Positions 55,886-64,000 of a stretch of 64,000 bases of DNA are shown here, piece by piece. The stretch comes from Gammaproteobacteria bacterium (GTDB lineage Bacteria; Pseudomonadota; Gammaproteobacteria; Steroidobacterales; Rariloculaceae): contig JAJEGN010000003.1 of NCBI GenBank assembly GCA_022819855.1, forward strand, positions 18,136 to 82,135, in the 5' to 3' direction. The stretch's first letter is position 1. Every line of letters begins with the position of its first letter. The notes under the pieces were generated by a model. It was not told where the DNA came from. It saw only the letters and a list, made by a program, of their open reading frames with translations, and did no database searches. A program made the position numbers and the translations under genes.

Positions 55886-56157
55886 GGCCGTTCCTCCGAT
55901 TCGATCTGCCGGGATTTTGTCACACGGACATTGTACGGACAGGAACGGGATCTGCTTCTTTCGGGACCTGCGCTGGCGGGAAGCGCAATTCGACGTACCA
56001 GCGTCTGCTGACCGCGGGAAGCGGGGAGGTTCGTTCGCCTACGCGTCTTCACTCCGCTGAACGTGCTGCCGCAAGGCACGATTGATTTCGGTCTGATACC
56101 CACGCCTACGCGGAGCAGTTCACCTCCGATTAATCCGTAGGATAGACTCGCAGCCCC

Positions 56158-56340
56158 ATGAGCGACCGGTTCTTCGACCGCCCCATCCTCAACTCGCCCT
56201 ACTAGTACCCGTTGCGGCACTGGGAACTCGACGAAAGCGGCCAGCCCACGCTGGCTTTCGGCGACGAGACGAAGGCACTTGAAGCGGCCGGGCAACAGCA
56301 CGAACTGGGCGACGAGGTGATGAAGGTTTTCCGGTTATGA
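56158..56340 (+). pseudogene. 5' remnant of a BPTD_3080-type restriction endonuclease
   Basis: ATG 56158 opens MSDRFFDRPILNSPY, then an in-frame TAG at 56203, then YPLRHWELDESGQPT. This is the conserved N-terminus of large (about 1000-residue) helicase-nuclease proteins of the type III-like BPTD_3080 family, where the stop replaces a Glu codon. After GQPT the match is lost and the frame ends at 56340. Only about 30 codons of the gene remain. Confidence 0.55.
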
Positions 56341-56370
56341 TCTCTCCCATAGGCTGCCGGAAGCTGACTC

Positions 56371-57348
56371 ATGGCCAGTGCTAAGCAAATCAAGGCGCTG
56401 CTGAAGTCGCATATGGATGGCGACGACGACCGGTTTTTTTCCGTCGCGATGCAGGTTGCTGCCCACGAGGCGAAGCTCGGACACGGCAAGCTCGCCGAAG
56501 AGCTTAGGGCCATGATCGATGATGCTAAGGAACGGCGCGGCGTAAGTCCGCCTGTGCCGATCGGTCGTCCCCGCGGCGAACTGGCCAATCTACTGGAAGC
56601 GTCCTGCCCGAAGGCTCGGCTGGGCGAGATGATCCTGAACGGTAAGCTTGCCGACCAGATTCGTCGGGTTATCAAGGAACACCGCCACGCGGGACGGATT
56701 GTGGAGCACGGCCTGTCGCCGAGGCGCAAGCTCTTACTGACTGGCCCGCCCGGCACGGGAAAGACGATGACAGCTTCCGTTCTGGCCGGCGAGCTTGGTC
56801 TTTCTCTTTTCCTGGTTCGGCTTGACGGGCTCATCACCAAGTACATGGGGGAGACCGCAGCGAAACTGCGGCAGGTATTCGAGGCCACGAGCCGGACCCG
56901 TGGCGTCTACTTCTTCGACGAGTTCGACGCCATAGGGTCTCAACGCGGGATTGCCAACGACGTAGGCGAGATACGCCGAGTGCTGAACAGCTTTCTGCAA
57001 ATGATCGAACAGGATCGTTCCCACAGTCTCGTCGTCGCGGCGACGAACCATCCGGCGATTCTCGATCCGGCGCTGTTTCGGCGTTTCGACGATGTACTGC
57101 GCTATGAACTTCCGGATGGGATGCAGGTCGTCAAACTCCTGAAAGTTCGACTTTCGGATGCCGTCGCCAAGGGAGTCCAGTGGCAAAAACTGGCTGAATT
57201 GGCGCAGGGATTGAGCTACGCGGAGATCACGCGAGCGTGCAACGAAGCGCTCAAGGATGCGCTTATCCATGAACGTCCGCAGGTTCGAGAGACCGATATC
57301 CGGACAATGCTCGAGGAGCGCAAGAGCGCTGCCGAGAAGCTAGGTTAG
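56371..57348 (+). CDS. AAA+ ATPase, partner type of an S8 protease
   Basis: 325 residues. An N-terminal helical region (about 1-115) is followed by an AAA+ module: Walker A GPPGTGKT at 125-132, Walker B YFFDEFDAI at 180-188, sensor 1 VVAATNHP and the arginine finger region RRFDD. This ATPase type is usually encoded immediately before a subtilisin-like serine protease and the pair often occurs among defence genes. Here the protease gene is truncated (57381). The ATPase itself is complete. Confidence 0.88.
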   Translation: MASAKQIKALLKSHMDGDDDRFFSVAMQVAAHEAKLGHGKLAEELRAMIDDAKERRGVSPPVPIGRPRGELANLLEASCPKARLGEMILNGKLADQIRRVIKEHRHAGRIVEHGLSPRRKLLLTGPPGTGKTMTASVLAGELGLSLFLVRLDGLITKYMGETAAKLRQVFEATSRTRGVYFFDEFDAIGSQRGIANDVGEIRRVLNSFLQMIEQDRSHSLVVAATNHPAILDPALFRRFDDVLRYELPDGMQVVKLLKVRLSDAVAKGVQWQKLAELAQGLSYAEITRACNEALKDALIHERPQVRETDIRTMLEERKSAAEKLG

Positions 57349-57380
57349 AACGACGAACAACGCAAGGAAAGCGGACTCCA

Positions 57381-57599
57381 ATGGCCGACGAACCTGGCGG
57401 ACTACGCCGACACTTCACTCTTGACGGCGTCACCGAAACTGAGGCGTATCAATACGCAGGTGGCGGTGGTGACAGCCGTTCAAGACCTCCCGCGGGAAAT
57501 CGTGCGCAGCAAGGTGCCGCGTTGCGAGGCCAACTTCACGAGGTGGCCTCTAGCCTAGTCCCTCAATGCACTGCGAATCGTCATTGGAAGGATTGTTGA
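57381..57599 (+). pseudogene. 5' fragment of a subtilisin-like (S8) serine protease
   Basis: ATG 57381 starts 32 bases after the ATPase stop. The frame reads HFTLDGVTETEAYQYAGGGG and NRAQQGAALRGQLHEVASS, resembling the N-terminal region of the S8 peptidases that follow this ATPase (aromatic YxYPGxGGG, then NRxxHGxxL). The match ends near 57550, exactly where the reverse-strand SRAP gene ends, and the catalytic domain of about 500 residues is absent. A deletion or replacement joined the two. Confidence 0.5.
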
Positions 57600-58236
57600 C
57601 CCAGGTCCCAACCGCCCGAACCACGATCTCACGCGCCGGGCATGGGCCGAGCGCGACCGCGCCACCTCCAAGCCAGGCATCAAACGACTGAGGAGGCAGT
57701 ATCACCGGCATCCGCTCGTGAACCGGCGCCACGGTTTCGTTTGCGGCCGTCGTCAGTATCGTGCACGTTTCAAGCGTCTCGCCGGGCGCCAACTCGGCCA
57801 GCGAGCGCGGCAGCTTGGTTCCTTCCCGTACGCGCCATTGCTCCCAAAGACCGGCGAAGGCCATCGTCGAGCCGTCCTTGCGGCCTATGAGGTACGGTTG
57901 CCTGGTGGCGCCGTGCCGGGCCCATTCGTAGAACCCGTCGGCGGGAATCAGACAGCGCCGGTAGCGGTAGGCGGCGCGGAACGCCGGCTTTGTGGCCGCC
58001 GTTTCGGCCCGCGCGTTGATCAGCCGGTACGCGATGTTCGGTGTTCGGCTCCACGCCGGAATCAGTCCCCACCGCAGCATCGACAGGCGCCGTTCGCCGT
58101 TGTCCGCCCGAACCGCCGCCACGTCCTGGCCGGGCGCCACGTTGTAGCGCGGGCGCAGGTCCAACGCCGGACCGGTCAGGTTAAGGAAGCGATGCACTTC
58201 CGGCCACGAAGACATTTGAGTGAACCGCCCGCACAT
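57550..58236 (-). CDS. yedK: SOS response-associated peptidase (SRAP, YedK/HMCES family)
   Basis: 228 residues. Active-site residues are in place: C2 (MCGRF), N74 (NARAET), E104 (GFYEW) and H173 (HERMPVIL). SRAP proteins form a thiazolidine crosslink through C2 with abasic sites in single-stranded DNA. The initiator Met must be removed to expose C2. A partial copy lies at 59066-59315. Its 3' end abuts the broken protease gene. Confidence 0.95.
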   Translation of the reverse strand: MCGRFTQMSSWPEVHRFLNLTGPALDLRPRYNVAPGQDVAAVRADNGERRLSMLRWGLIPAWSRTPNIAYRLINARAETAATKPAFRAAYRYRRCLIPADGFYEWARHGATRQPYLIGRKDGSTMAFAGLWEQWRVREGTKLPRSLAELAPGETLETCTILTTAANETVAPVHERMPVILPPQSFDAWLGGGAVALGPCPAREIVVRAVGTWVNNPSNDDSQCIEGLG

Positions 58237-58432
58237 GATCGGGGGAGCTTACCGGCGGGGCCGGTTGAATGCATCGGTCGGGGACGCCTGAATCCGACAG
58301 GCTGCTAGCGGATGAACACCATTGCGTGCCGGACCTGAAAGCGGGATCGGCCCGACGCCGTCCCCAGGCACGGAGTCCAGCGCCCGCCGGCACGCCACTT
58401 GCTCCGATTGACGGAACTCCTCGCGAATGTCA

Positions 58433-58453
58433 GTATCGGACAATATCCGACAC
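58433..58453. promoter_or_regulatory. Inverted repeat before parD, likely autoregulatory operator
   Basis: GTATCGGA-CAATA-TCCGACAC is an 8-bp inverted repeat with one mismatch, ending 24 bases before the parD ATG. ParD ribbon-helix-helix dimers bind such repeats over their own promoter. Confidence 0.5.
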
Positions 58454-58477
58454 TTTACGCCATATCGAGGTATCCGC

Positions 58478-58720
58478 ATGCCAAACGTGCACCTTACCGA
58501 GCAGATGCGAACCTATGTTGACGCCCAGATCCGGTCTGGCGCCTACGCCAACGTGAGCGAAGTGGTCAGGGCGGGGGTCCGAATGCTCATGGAACGCGAC
58601 GGCGCGCGCCAATTCTACGCGCTGAAAGCGAATCTGGAGCAAGCCATGCGCGAAGCCGAGGCCGGAGATTTCGAGCCGTTCGATCCCCAACTCTACGAAC
58701 CGGATGCCGGCGCGGGCTAG
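58478..58720 (+). CDS. parD: ParD-type antitoxin
   Basis: 80 residues from ATG 58478, preceded by GAGG. The stretch MPNVHLTEQMRTYVDAQIRSGAYANVSEVVRAGVRMLMERD is the ParD ribbon-helix-helix domain, and the acidic C-terminus EAGDFEPFDPQLYEP binds ParE. A longer frame to 58427 overlaps the operator and is unlikely. ParE follows. Confidence 0.9.
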   Translation: MPNVHLTEQMRTYVDAQIRSGAYANVSEVVRAGVRMLMERDGARQFYALKANLEQAMREAEAGDFEPFDPQLYEPDAGAG

Positions 58721-58730
58721 CCGCCGCGGC

Positions 58731-59048
58731 ATGAAAATCAGGCTGTCCCGTCGCGCGCGAAGGGACCTGGACCGAATCCGGCGTTACACGGTCGAGACAT
58801 GGGGCCGCGACCAATGGATTGTGTACTACCGGGGTCTCGTGCAGACTTTCGAAGCGATCTCGAACAATCCCGAAGGCGGTCGCGACCGGAGCCTGTTCGC
58901 GCCGGGGCTGCGTTCGCTGACCTACCGGCGACACGTCGTGTTTTTCGCCCGGGTCGCCGCGGCGGACGATGAACCGGTGATCCTGCGTATCGTGCATGAG
59001 CGGCGCAATATGCCGGCGTTGGACTATTTCGATGATCTGGAAGGCTGA
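58731..59048 (+). CDS. parE: ParE/RelE superfamily toxin
   Basis: 105 residues: MKIRLSRRARRDLDRIRRYTVETWG then RDRSLFAPGLRSLTYRRHVVFFA and VILRIVHERRNMPAL, the ParE fold whose C-terminus poisons DNA gyrase. ATG 58731 fits the domain; ATG 58704, inside parD, is an alternative that would couple translation. The module is complete and lies between the SRAP gene and its partial duplicate. Confidence 0.88.
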   Translation: MKIRLSRRARRDLDRIRRYTVETWGRDQWIVYYRGLVQTFEAISNNPEGGRDRSLFAPGLRSLTYRRHVVFFARVAAADDEPVILRIVHERRNMPALDYFDDLEG

Positions 59049-59065
59049 GACGATTGCTCTTTCGG

Positions 59066-59315
59066 GACGAAGGCCATCGTCGAGCCGTCCTTGCGGCCGA
59101 TGAGGTACGGTTGCCTGGTGGCGCCCTGCCGTGCCCATTCGTAGAACCCGTCGGCGGGAATCAGGCAGCGCCGGGAGCGGTAGGCGGCGCGGAACGCCGG
59201 CTTGGTCGCGTCGTCGCCGCCGTCTCGCCCCAGGCGTTGATCGGCTGGTAGGCGATGTTCGGTGTTCGACTCCACGCCGGAATCAGTGCCCACTGCGGCA
59301 TCGAAAGGCGCCGTT
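59066..59315 (-). pseudogene. Partial duplicate of the SRAP gene
   Basis: Nearly the same DNA as 57853-58094 in the intact SRAP gene, covering about residues 48-128 (including CLIPADGFYEWAR and QPYLIGRKDGSTMAF). An insertion of about 8 bases near 59210 shifts the frame, and both ends of the gene, with C2 and the histidine, are absent. It is not functional. Confidence 0.8.
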
Positions 59316-59378
59316 TCCGCGCAGTGCGCCGACAAATGCTCGTATCCCATCGTCGGCATCCCTTGCGACACTCCCGGC

Positions 59379-60464
59379 ATGGACCACGACGCCGCCTGGA
59401 AGCGCCTGTTCGGCCTGCCGATCCTCATCGAGCATTTGCTCAGGTGTTTCGCCCGCCCGATAGCCGCGCGCCTCGACTTCTCGACGCTGCGGCAACTGCC
59501 GGCGAACTCGGTGGACGCCGACTCAAGGCAACGGCACGGCGACGCGGCCTGGCGCGTGGACTTCGCCGACGGCAGCGGACGTTCTCTGCTGTTGCTTGTC
59601 GAGTTCCAGTCCAGGGTCGATGCGTCGATGGCCGAGCGCATGCACGGCTACGCCGCGGCGGCCCGGGAACGGCTGCGCCGGCAGAAGGCATTGGACGCGG
59701 ACGGCAAGGTCCGGGTGTTGCCGGTGGTGCTGTACTCGGGCGACCGGCCTTGGAACGCCTTGGATGGCGTCGCGGAGGTGAGCGTCACGGCCGGCGGCGA
59801 GCCGTTGCTGCCGCTGACCGGCGCCTACCTGCTGCTTGACGCGAACCGCCGGGCGCGGGAGGATTTGCCGGCGGACAACCTCGTCGCCGCCGTGTTCGAG
59901 TTGAACGCCGCGGAGACGCCGGCCGAGTTGAGCGACCGGATGAGGCCGCTGCTGGAACGGTTGGACGGCGAGCCGCGGCGGGCGGTGCTCGACTGGCTGC
60001 GGTTGTTGGCGCCGAGGCTGTTCCCGCGGGCGGACGCGGCGGCGGTCGAGTCGCTGGAACGGGAACTTGCGGCGATCGAGACGGAGGACGGAAAGATGAT
60101 GGCGTTGGCGAAGCGCGTCCGGGAGTGGGAGGCGGAGTGGCATCGGCAAGGCTTCGAGAAAGGGCTCAGGCAGGGCCTGGAGCGAGGCGAGAAGCGCGGC
60201 ATCGAGCAAGGCATCGAGCAAGGCATCGAGCGCGGCCAAGCGCAGGGCCTAGAGCGGGGCCTTGCGGCGGAGCGCGAACTGCTGCGCCGACTGGCGACCC
60301 GCAAGTTCGGCGCTGAGGCCGGCGACGCGCTGGTCCACTATCTTGCCGACATCTCCGACCCGGACCGTCTCGCCGCGATCGGGGAGCGCATCATCGATTG
60401 CGGCACCGGCGCCGAGTTGCTCGAGTGGCTCGGTGCGGACCGGGACGGTGCCGATTCGCATTGA
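59379..60464 (+). CDS. Rpn family PD-(D/E)XK nuclease/transposase-like protein
   Basis: 361 residues from ATG 59379. The N-terminal nuclease fold contains WRVDFADGSG then LLLLVEFQSRVDASMAERMHGYAA (the D...ExQ motif) and LPVVLYSGDRPW, typical of Rpn (RpnA-like) proteins. A segment near 265-300 is a short-period repeat of the GIEQGIERGQ type, then a conserved C-terminal helical domain. Rpn proteins promote RecA-independent recombination and some act in phage defence. The frame is also open upstream to 59262, in the SRAP duplicate. Confidence 0.8.
   Translation: MDHDAAWKRLFGLPILIEHLLRCFARPIAARLDFSTLRQLPANSVDADSRQRHGDAAWRVDFADGSGRSLLLLVEFQSRVDASMAERMHGYAAAARERLRRQKALDADGKVRVLPVVLYSGDRPWNALDGVAEVSVTAGGEPLLPLTGAYLLLDANRRAREDLPADNLVAAVFELNAAETPAELSDRMRPLLERLDGEPRRAVLDWLRLLAPRLFPRADAAAVESLERELAAIETEDGKMMALAKRVREWEAEWHRQGFEKGLRQGLERGEKRGIEQGIEQGIERGQAQGLERGLAAERELLRRLATRKFGAEAGDALVHYLADISDPDRLAAIGERIIDCGTGAELLEWLGADRDGADSH
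60190..60260. repeat. Short tandem repeat inside the Rpn gene
   Basis: Near-identical 12-base units of the form GGCATCGAGCAA repeat in tandem, encoding GIEQ/GIER. Repeats of this sort are prone to slippage, and multiples of three keep the frame. Confidence 0.6.
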
Positions 60465-60479
60465 CCGGTGTTCCAAACG

Positions 60480-60520
60480 CGCGACCTTCGAGATGGATTA
60501 ATTTGTTTGGGAAGGTCGCG
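60480..60520. terminator. Bidirectional terminator-like hairpin
   Basis: CGCGACCTTC (60480-60489) pairs perfectly with GAAGGTCGCG (60511-60520), loop 21 nt, with an outer TTCC/GGAA pair extending it. It sits between the convergent Rpn and permease genes. Confidence 0.55.
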
Positions 60521-60539
60521 TCGGAACCATCGCGCACGC

Positions 60540-61847
60540 TCAGGCCGCGTCTTCCCCCGAAAACCTCCTCACCCCCGCATAAAGCAACAACCCCGACACC
60601 AGCGTCGCCAACGCCGCCGCCATCTCCCAAGGACTCTGCGTCGCCGCAAGCGCAGCGAACAGCAGCGTGAAGCTCACGTAAACGAGCGGCGCCCACGGGT
60701 AGCCCGGCAGGGTTGTCCCGATCCCGGGCTGGCGTCTCGCAACCACGAAGAGCGTCGCGACGGTCGCGGCCGTGCAGAGCGCGAGCGTGAACCCGAGGTA
60801 AGACAGCAGCTCCCTGAGCCCCGCAATCCAGACGACGACGATCGCGAGCGCCGACTGCATGAGCACGGACAGCATCGGCGTCTCCCCCTTTAACCTGAGC
60901 GCGCGCGGCATCAGGCCGTCGTCGGCCATCTTGGCGTAGACGCGGGGTCCGACCATGGTCATGGCCGATACGGACGTGAAGAGCGCGATCGCGATCACGG
61001 CCCGGACCGCGACCGCGAGCCAGTCGCCGCCGATCGCCTGGGCGGCGGCCGCGGCGACATCCTCCTGGAAGGCGATGGCGCCGTACGGCGCAGCCAACAC
61101 GAACACGGCGTTGAGTGCGAGATAGACGAGCATCGTCACGAAAGTGCCCAGCAGGAGGCCGCGCGGTACGATTTTCTTCGCGACCGGGACTTCGCCGGCG
61201 ATGTAGACCGCCGCGTTGAAGCCCGAGTAGCTGAACGATATCCACATGAGCGTGAGCGCGAATGCCGCGATCGAGAACGGCGGCACGAGTTCGGTGCGCT
61301 CACCGAGCTCGTTGAGGCCTTGCCAGTCGTCAACGCCGACCGCGCCAATGGCGTACGCACAGAACGCGCCGATGAGGATCAGCTTGAGCGCGACGGCGAG
61401 GTTCTGTACCCAGGCGCCCTGCCTGAGCCTGAACGCGTGCAGCATGGCCGCGACCGCGATGACGGCCGTCGCGATCCATTGCGAGGCCATCGAGTCCGAG
61501 GACACGGGCGCCACATAGATCGAGAACGTGATGGCCGCGTAGGCGATCGCCCCGACAAAGCCGGCCAGCAGCGACACCCACCCGGCAATGAAGCCCGCTC
61601 GCGGATGCAGGTTACGGGATAGATACAGGTACTCGCCGCCCGACGCCGGCACGAGGCGAGCGAGCGCCCCGTAGCTCATCGCGCCACAGAGCGCGAGCAG
61701 GCCGCCGATGAACCAGGCGGCGAGCACGCGCAGCGGTGAGCCGAGATCGCCGAGCGCGAAGCCCGACGTCGTGAAGACGCCCGCGCCGATCATGTTGGCG
61801 ACGACGAGCGCGGCGAGCGTCCAGGGACCCAGCGGGTGCGCTCGCAT
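60540..61847 (-). CDS. APC family amino-acid permease
   Basis: 435 residues with about 12 hydrophobic helices. The first helix NMIGAGVFTTSGFALGDLG carries the unwound GAG substrate-binding motif of the APC superfamily, and helix 6 has FSYSGFNAAVYIAGEV. Members exchange or import amino acids or polyamines across the inner membrane. The gene stands alone. Confidence 0.92.
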   Translation of the reverse strand: MRAHPLGPWTLAALVVANMIGAGVFTTSGFALGDLGSPLRVLAAWFIGGLLALCGAMSYGALARLVPASGGEYLYLSRNLHPRAGFIAGWVSLLAGFVGAIAYAAITFSIYVAPVSSDSMASQWIATAVIAVAAMLHAFRLRQGAWVQNLAVALKLILIGAFCAYAIGAVGVDDWQGLNELGERTELVPPFSIAAFALTLMWISFSYSGFNAAVYIAGEVPVAKKIVPRGLLLGTFVTMLVYLALNAVFVLAAPYGAIAFQEDVAAAAAQAIGGDWLAVAVRAVIAIALFTSVSAMTMVGPRVYAKMADDGLMPRALRLKGETPMLSVLMQSALAIVVVWIAGLRELLSYLGFTLALCTAATVATLFVVARRQPGIGTTLPGYPWAPLVYVSFTLLFAALAATQSPWEMAAALATLVSGLLLYAGVRRFSGEDAA

Positions 61848-62048
61848 CCTGAGAACGCCCGAGTCGTCCGTTACCGAAGCAGTACAGCGGAGGTCACGGG
61901 CGCTGTAAGGGGAGCGGCAAAAAACGCGCGCAAGGACTCATTCGCACGAGGAGATTCGAACCGTTGGCTCATCGTCTTTCGGAAGCGACAACGGGTACAT
62001 CGACGCGTCCATTCGCACGCTCAACTACAGTCGCCGTCTTGAGCGCAC

Positions 62049-62729
62049 TTACGAGCGCTCGAAATGGAGGACGTAATTCTCCACCATGCCCTCGATATCG
62101 ATTTCCTCGGAGAACGTAAAGCCTGCGGCTTCGATTTCAGCGGTGAACTGCGCCTTGTCGGCGCGGATGTGATCGATCCTTGGCTCGATGCGCTCGTACT
62201 CGACGATGACGAGCTTGCCGCCGGGCCGCAGCGCCTGGTGGATCGACGCGAGCATGGCCTCGTAGTCTTCGAAGTGGTGGTAGGTGTCGCAGACGAAGAC
62301 GACATCGACCGAGCCTTCCGGCAGTCCGGTCGAGCGGTCGTCGCCGAGCATCGCCGTGATCTGGCCAAGGTTCTGTTCCGCGGCCCTGGCTCTGATGTAC
62401 TCGACGAACCGCGGCGCGATATCCACGGCGTAGACCCTGCCCTCAGTGCCGACCGCTGCCGCGAACAGCGGCTCGAAGAGGCCGGTTCCGGCGCCGACAT
62501 CGGCGACGGCCTGGCCGGCCTGGATACCGATCGAGGCGACGATCTCCTCGCGAAAGTCGAAGACTTCCCGGCCTTCAGACGCGAAGCGGTCGGCCCAGAC
62601 TTCGACCTGCAGGTTGGGGTCCTTGTAACGCTCGTTGAGGCCGGCGATGTCGACGTCCTGAGCAAGGGCCGGCGTAACGGCGACAACGGCCGCGGCAACG
62701 ACCAGGGAAGCGAAGCGACAGAGTTTCAT
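62049..62729 (-). CDS. Class I SAM-dependent methyltransferase with signal peptide
   Basis: 226 residues. The N-terminus CRFASLVVAAAVVAVTPALAQDV is a clear Sec signal cleaved near residue 24. A Rossmann methyltransferase follows: motif I VADVGAGTGLFEP with GAGTG at 79-83, VYAVDI, VFVCDTYHHFED and LRPGGKLVIVEY. SAM is a cytoplasmic cofactor, so export is puzzling. ATG 62729 is chosen because the signal begins there. The gene stands alone. Confidence 0.85.
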   Translation of the reverse strand: MKLCRFASLVVAAAVVAVTPALAQDVDIAGLNERYKDPNLQVEVWADRFASEGREVFDFREEIVASIGIQAGQAVADVGAGTGLFEPLFAAAVGTEGRVYAVDIAPRFVEYIRARAAEQNLGQITAMLGDDRSTGLPEGSVDVVFVCDTYHHFEDYEAMLASIHQALRPGGKLVIVEYERIEPRIDHIRADKAQFTAEIEAAGFTFSEEIDIEGMVENYVLHFERS

Positions 62730-63032
62730 GGTCGGGTTCCTGTGCAATGTGGCTCGATGGAGCTTGCGCACAATTCTGCCAGTACCCGAGTCCTGGAACC
62801 ATCCCACCGCGCCGATGTCTGTGATCAGGACATGCATCGCTGGGGGCACTTGGGAACTCACCCGCTCACGCGGCGCGAGGCCGGGTTCGGCCCAGGGGTG
62901 ACGGGGACGATGGCCTGCGCCTGAACGGCCTCGTTGGGCCACGGGCAACGCGGCCAGCTTCGGCTCGAAACGGACAGGTCAAGTTGTTGACACGTTTTGG
63001 CCAAGATCAGACAATAGGCCGCTTGTGTCTGC
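62730..63032. other. Intergenic region before the tRNA-tuf operon, 303 bp
   Basis: It separates the methyltransferase start (reverse) from tRNA-Tyr (forward). The right end holds the tRNA promoter. In the remainder I see no RNA gene or supported coding frame. Confidence 0.5.
62987..63015 (+). promoter_or_regulatory. Sigma-70 promoter of the tRNA-tuf operon
   Basis: A perfect -35 box, TTGACA (62987-62992), a 17-base spacer and a -10 GACAAT (63010-63015), followed by a GC-rich GGCCGC discriminator as seen in stringently controlled stable-RNA promoters. The predicted start is near 63022, about 11 bases before tRNA-Tyr. Confidence 0.75.
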
Positions 63033-63117
63033 GGAGGGGTACCCAAGCGGTCAACGGGGGCAGACTGTAAATCTGCTGGCTATGCCTTCGTAGGTTCGAA
63101 TCCTACCCCCTCCACCA
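63033..63117 (+). tRNA. tRNA-Tyr (GTA)
   Basis: 85 bases including the encoded CCA. The acceptor GGAGGGG pairs with CCCCTCC. The anticodon GTA is at 63067-63069 in loop CTGTAAA, with a long variable arm typical of bacterial tRNA-Tyr and T-loop TTCGAAT. It is first in the Tyr-Gly-Thr-tuf cluster conserved in Gammaproteobacteria. Confidence 0.97.
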
Positions 63118-63144
63118 TTTGCGAGGGGATGGACGGCTGGAAAG

Positions 63145-63218
63145 GCGGGTGTAGTTCAAAGGTAGAACCTCAGCCTTCCAAGCTGATGATGGCGGTTCGA
63201 TTCCGCTCACCCGCTCCA
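63145..63218 (+). tRNA. tRNA-Gly (TCC)
   Basis: 74 bases including the encoded CCA. The acceptor GCGGGTG pairs with CACCCGC through one pair at each end and no mismatch. The anticodon TCC is at 63177-63179 in loop CTTCCAA, and the T-loop is TTCGATT. It lies 27 bases after tRNA-Tyr. Confidence 0.97.
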
Positions 63219-63328
63219 TAAGGACAGACGACGGGAAGCGATTGGAGTCAGACCGCCATATTTGCATTACGGCGGATTACTGTGTCGGAGTTGGGCGATA
63301 TTTGAGGTTTGACGCCGGTTTCTTCACT

Positions 63329-63403
<75 letters not shown>

Positions 63404-63525
63404 CGGTTGCGCACATTCAACAACTTTGGCGAGTACTCGTTTTCATATGGATGCGTGTCCTGATGCCGCCGCCGGCAAGCGGCGCGGCCTGAACGCGCAA
63501 GTCACGAAGTAGCAGGAGCGATCTC

Positions 63526-64000
<475 letters not shown>

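Noticed and set aside
55920..56060. Possible fragment of a type I methylase (YGQERDLL)
   Set aside because: The resemblance covers only a few residues and does not extend; chance is likely.
59262..59378. N-terminal extension of the Rpn gene to 59262
   Set aside because: The extension reads through the SRAP duplicate and is not part of the nuclease fold; ATG 59379 fits the domain start.

Overview
The window is a GC-rich (roughly two thirds G+C, judged by eye), densely coding chromosomal segment of a Gammaproteobacterium. The assignment rests on the tRNA-Tyr/tRNA-Gly/tRNA-Thr/tuf cluster at the right end, the core genes thrS and ttcA, a cusCBA-type efflux operon, TonB-dependent uptake and many Tat- or Sec-exported enzymes. 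TRAP and TTT carboxylate transporters and DUF5916 outer-membrane proteins suggest an aquatic or host-associated heterotroph. Genus cannot be told from the sequence. No rRNA, CRISPR array, intact insertion sequence or prophage was seen.

Layout. 1-5.4 kb: the 5' part of a secreted lectin-like gene, then a forward operon of a DUF1932 dehydrogenase, a fumarylacetoacetate-hydrolase (FAH) family enzyme and a TonB-dependent receptor. 5.5-21.7 kb: mixed housekeeping and small genes, including DUF7009, VOC, DUF2461, pirin, a six-EF-hand protein, a short secreted protein with a TonB-box-like motif, a solute-binding protein, a CNT nucleoside transporter, ttcA, a heme-oxygenase-fold enzyme divergent from an Lrp regulator, a second FAH enzyme, thrS, a secreted protein of unknown family, a threonine-dehydratase-like enzyme and a RHH/PIN toxin-antitoxin pair.

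21.9-40.1 kb is a catabolic block. A reverse-strand operon SDR-tctC-tctB-tctA-MmgE/PrpD is followed by three neighbouring genes with Tat signals (FAD/NAD(P)-binding oxidoreductase, zinc MDR dehydrogenase, PhoD-like phosphoesterase). Then comes a six-gene reverse operon (beta-hydroxyacid dehydrogenase, GlcG-like protein, dctP, dctQ, dctM, bicupin) and a PQQ dehydrogenase. Together these look built to capture organic acids and alcohols, oxidise them partly in the periplasm and finish in the cytoplasm. The substrate cannot be read from sequence.

40.2-54.7 kb: cusA-cusB-cusC with a His-rich leader gene, then two paralogous DUF5916 genes flanking an inverted secreted gene whose paralogue lies at 18.5 kb, then a photolyase. 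54.7-60.5 kb is an accessory island of toxin-antitoxin and defence-type genes, several broken: a truncated aspartic protease, Phd/VapC, an orphan DUF1778 antitoxin, a restriction-enzyme 5' remnant, an AAA ATPase whose subtilase partner is cut off, a SRAP (YedK) gene plus a partial SRAP duplicate bracketing parDE, and an Rpn-type nuclease. 60.5-64 kb: an APC permease, an exported methyltransferase and the tRNA-tuf operon, with tuf cut by the window edge.
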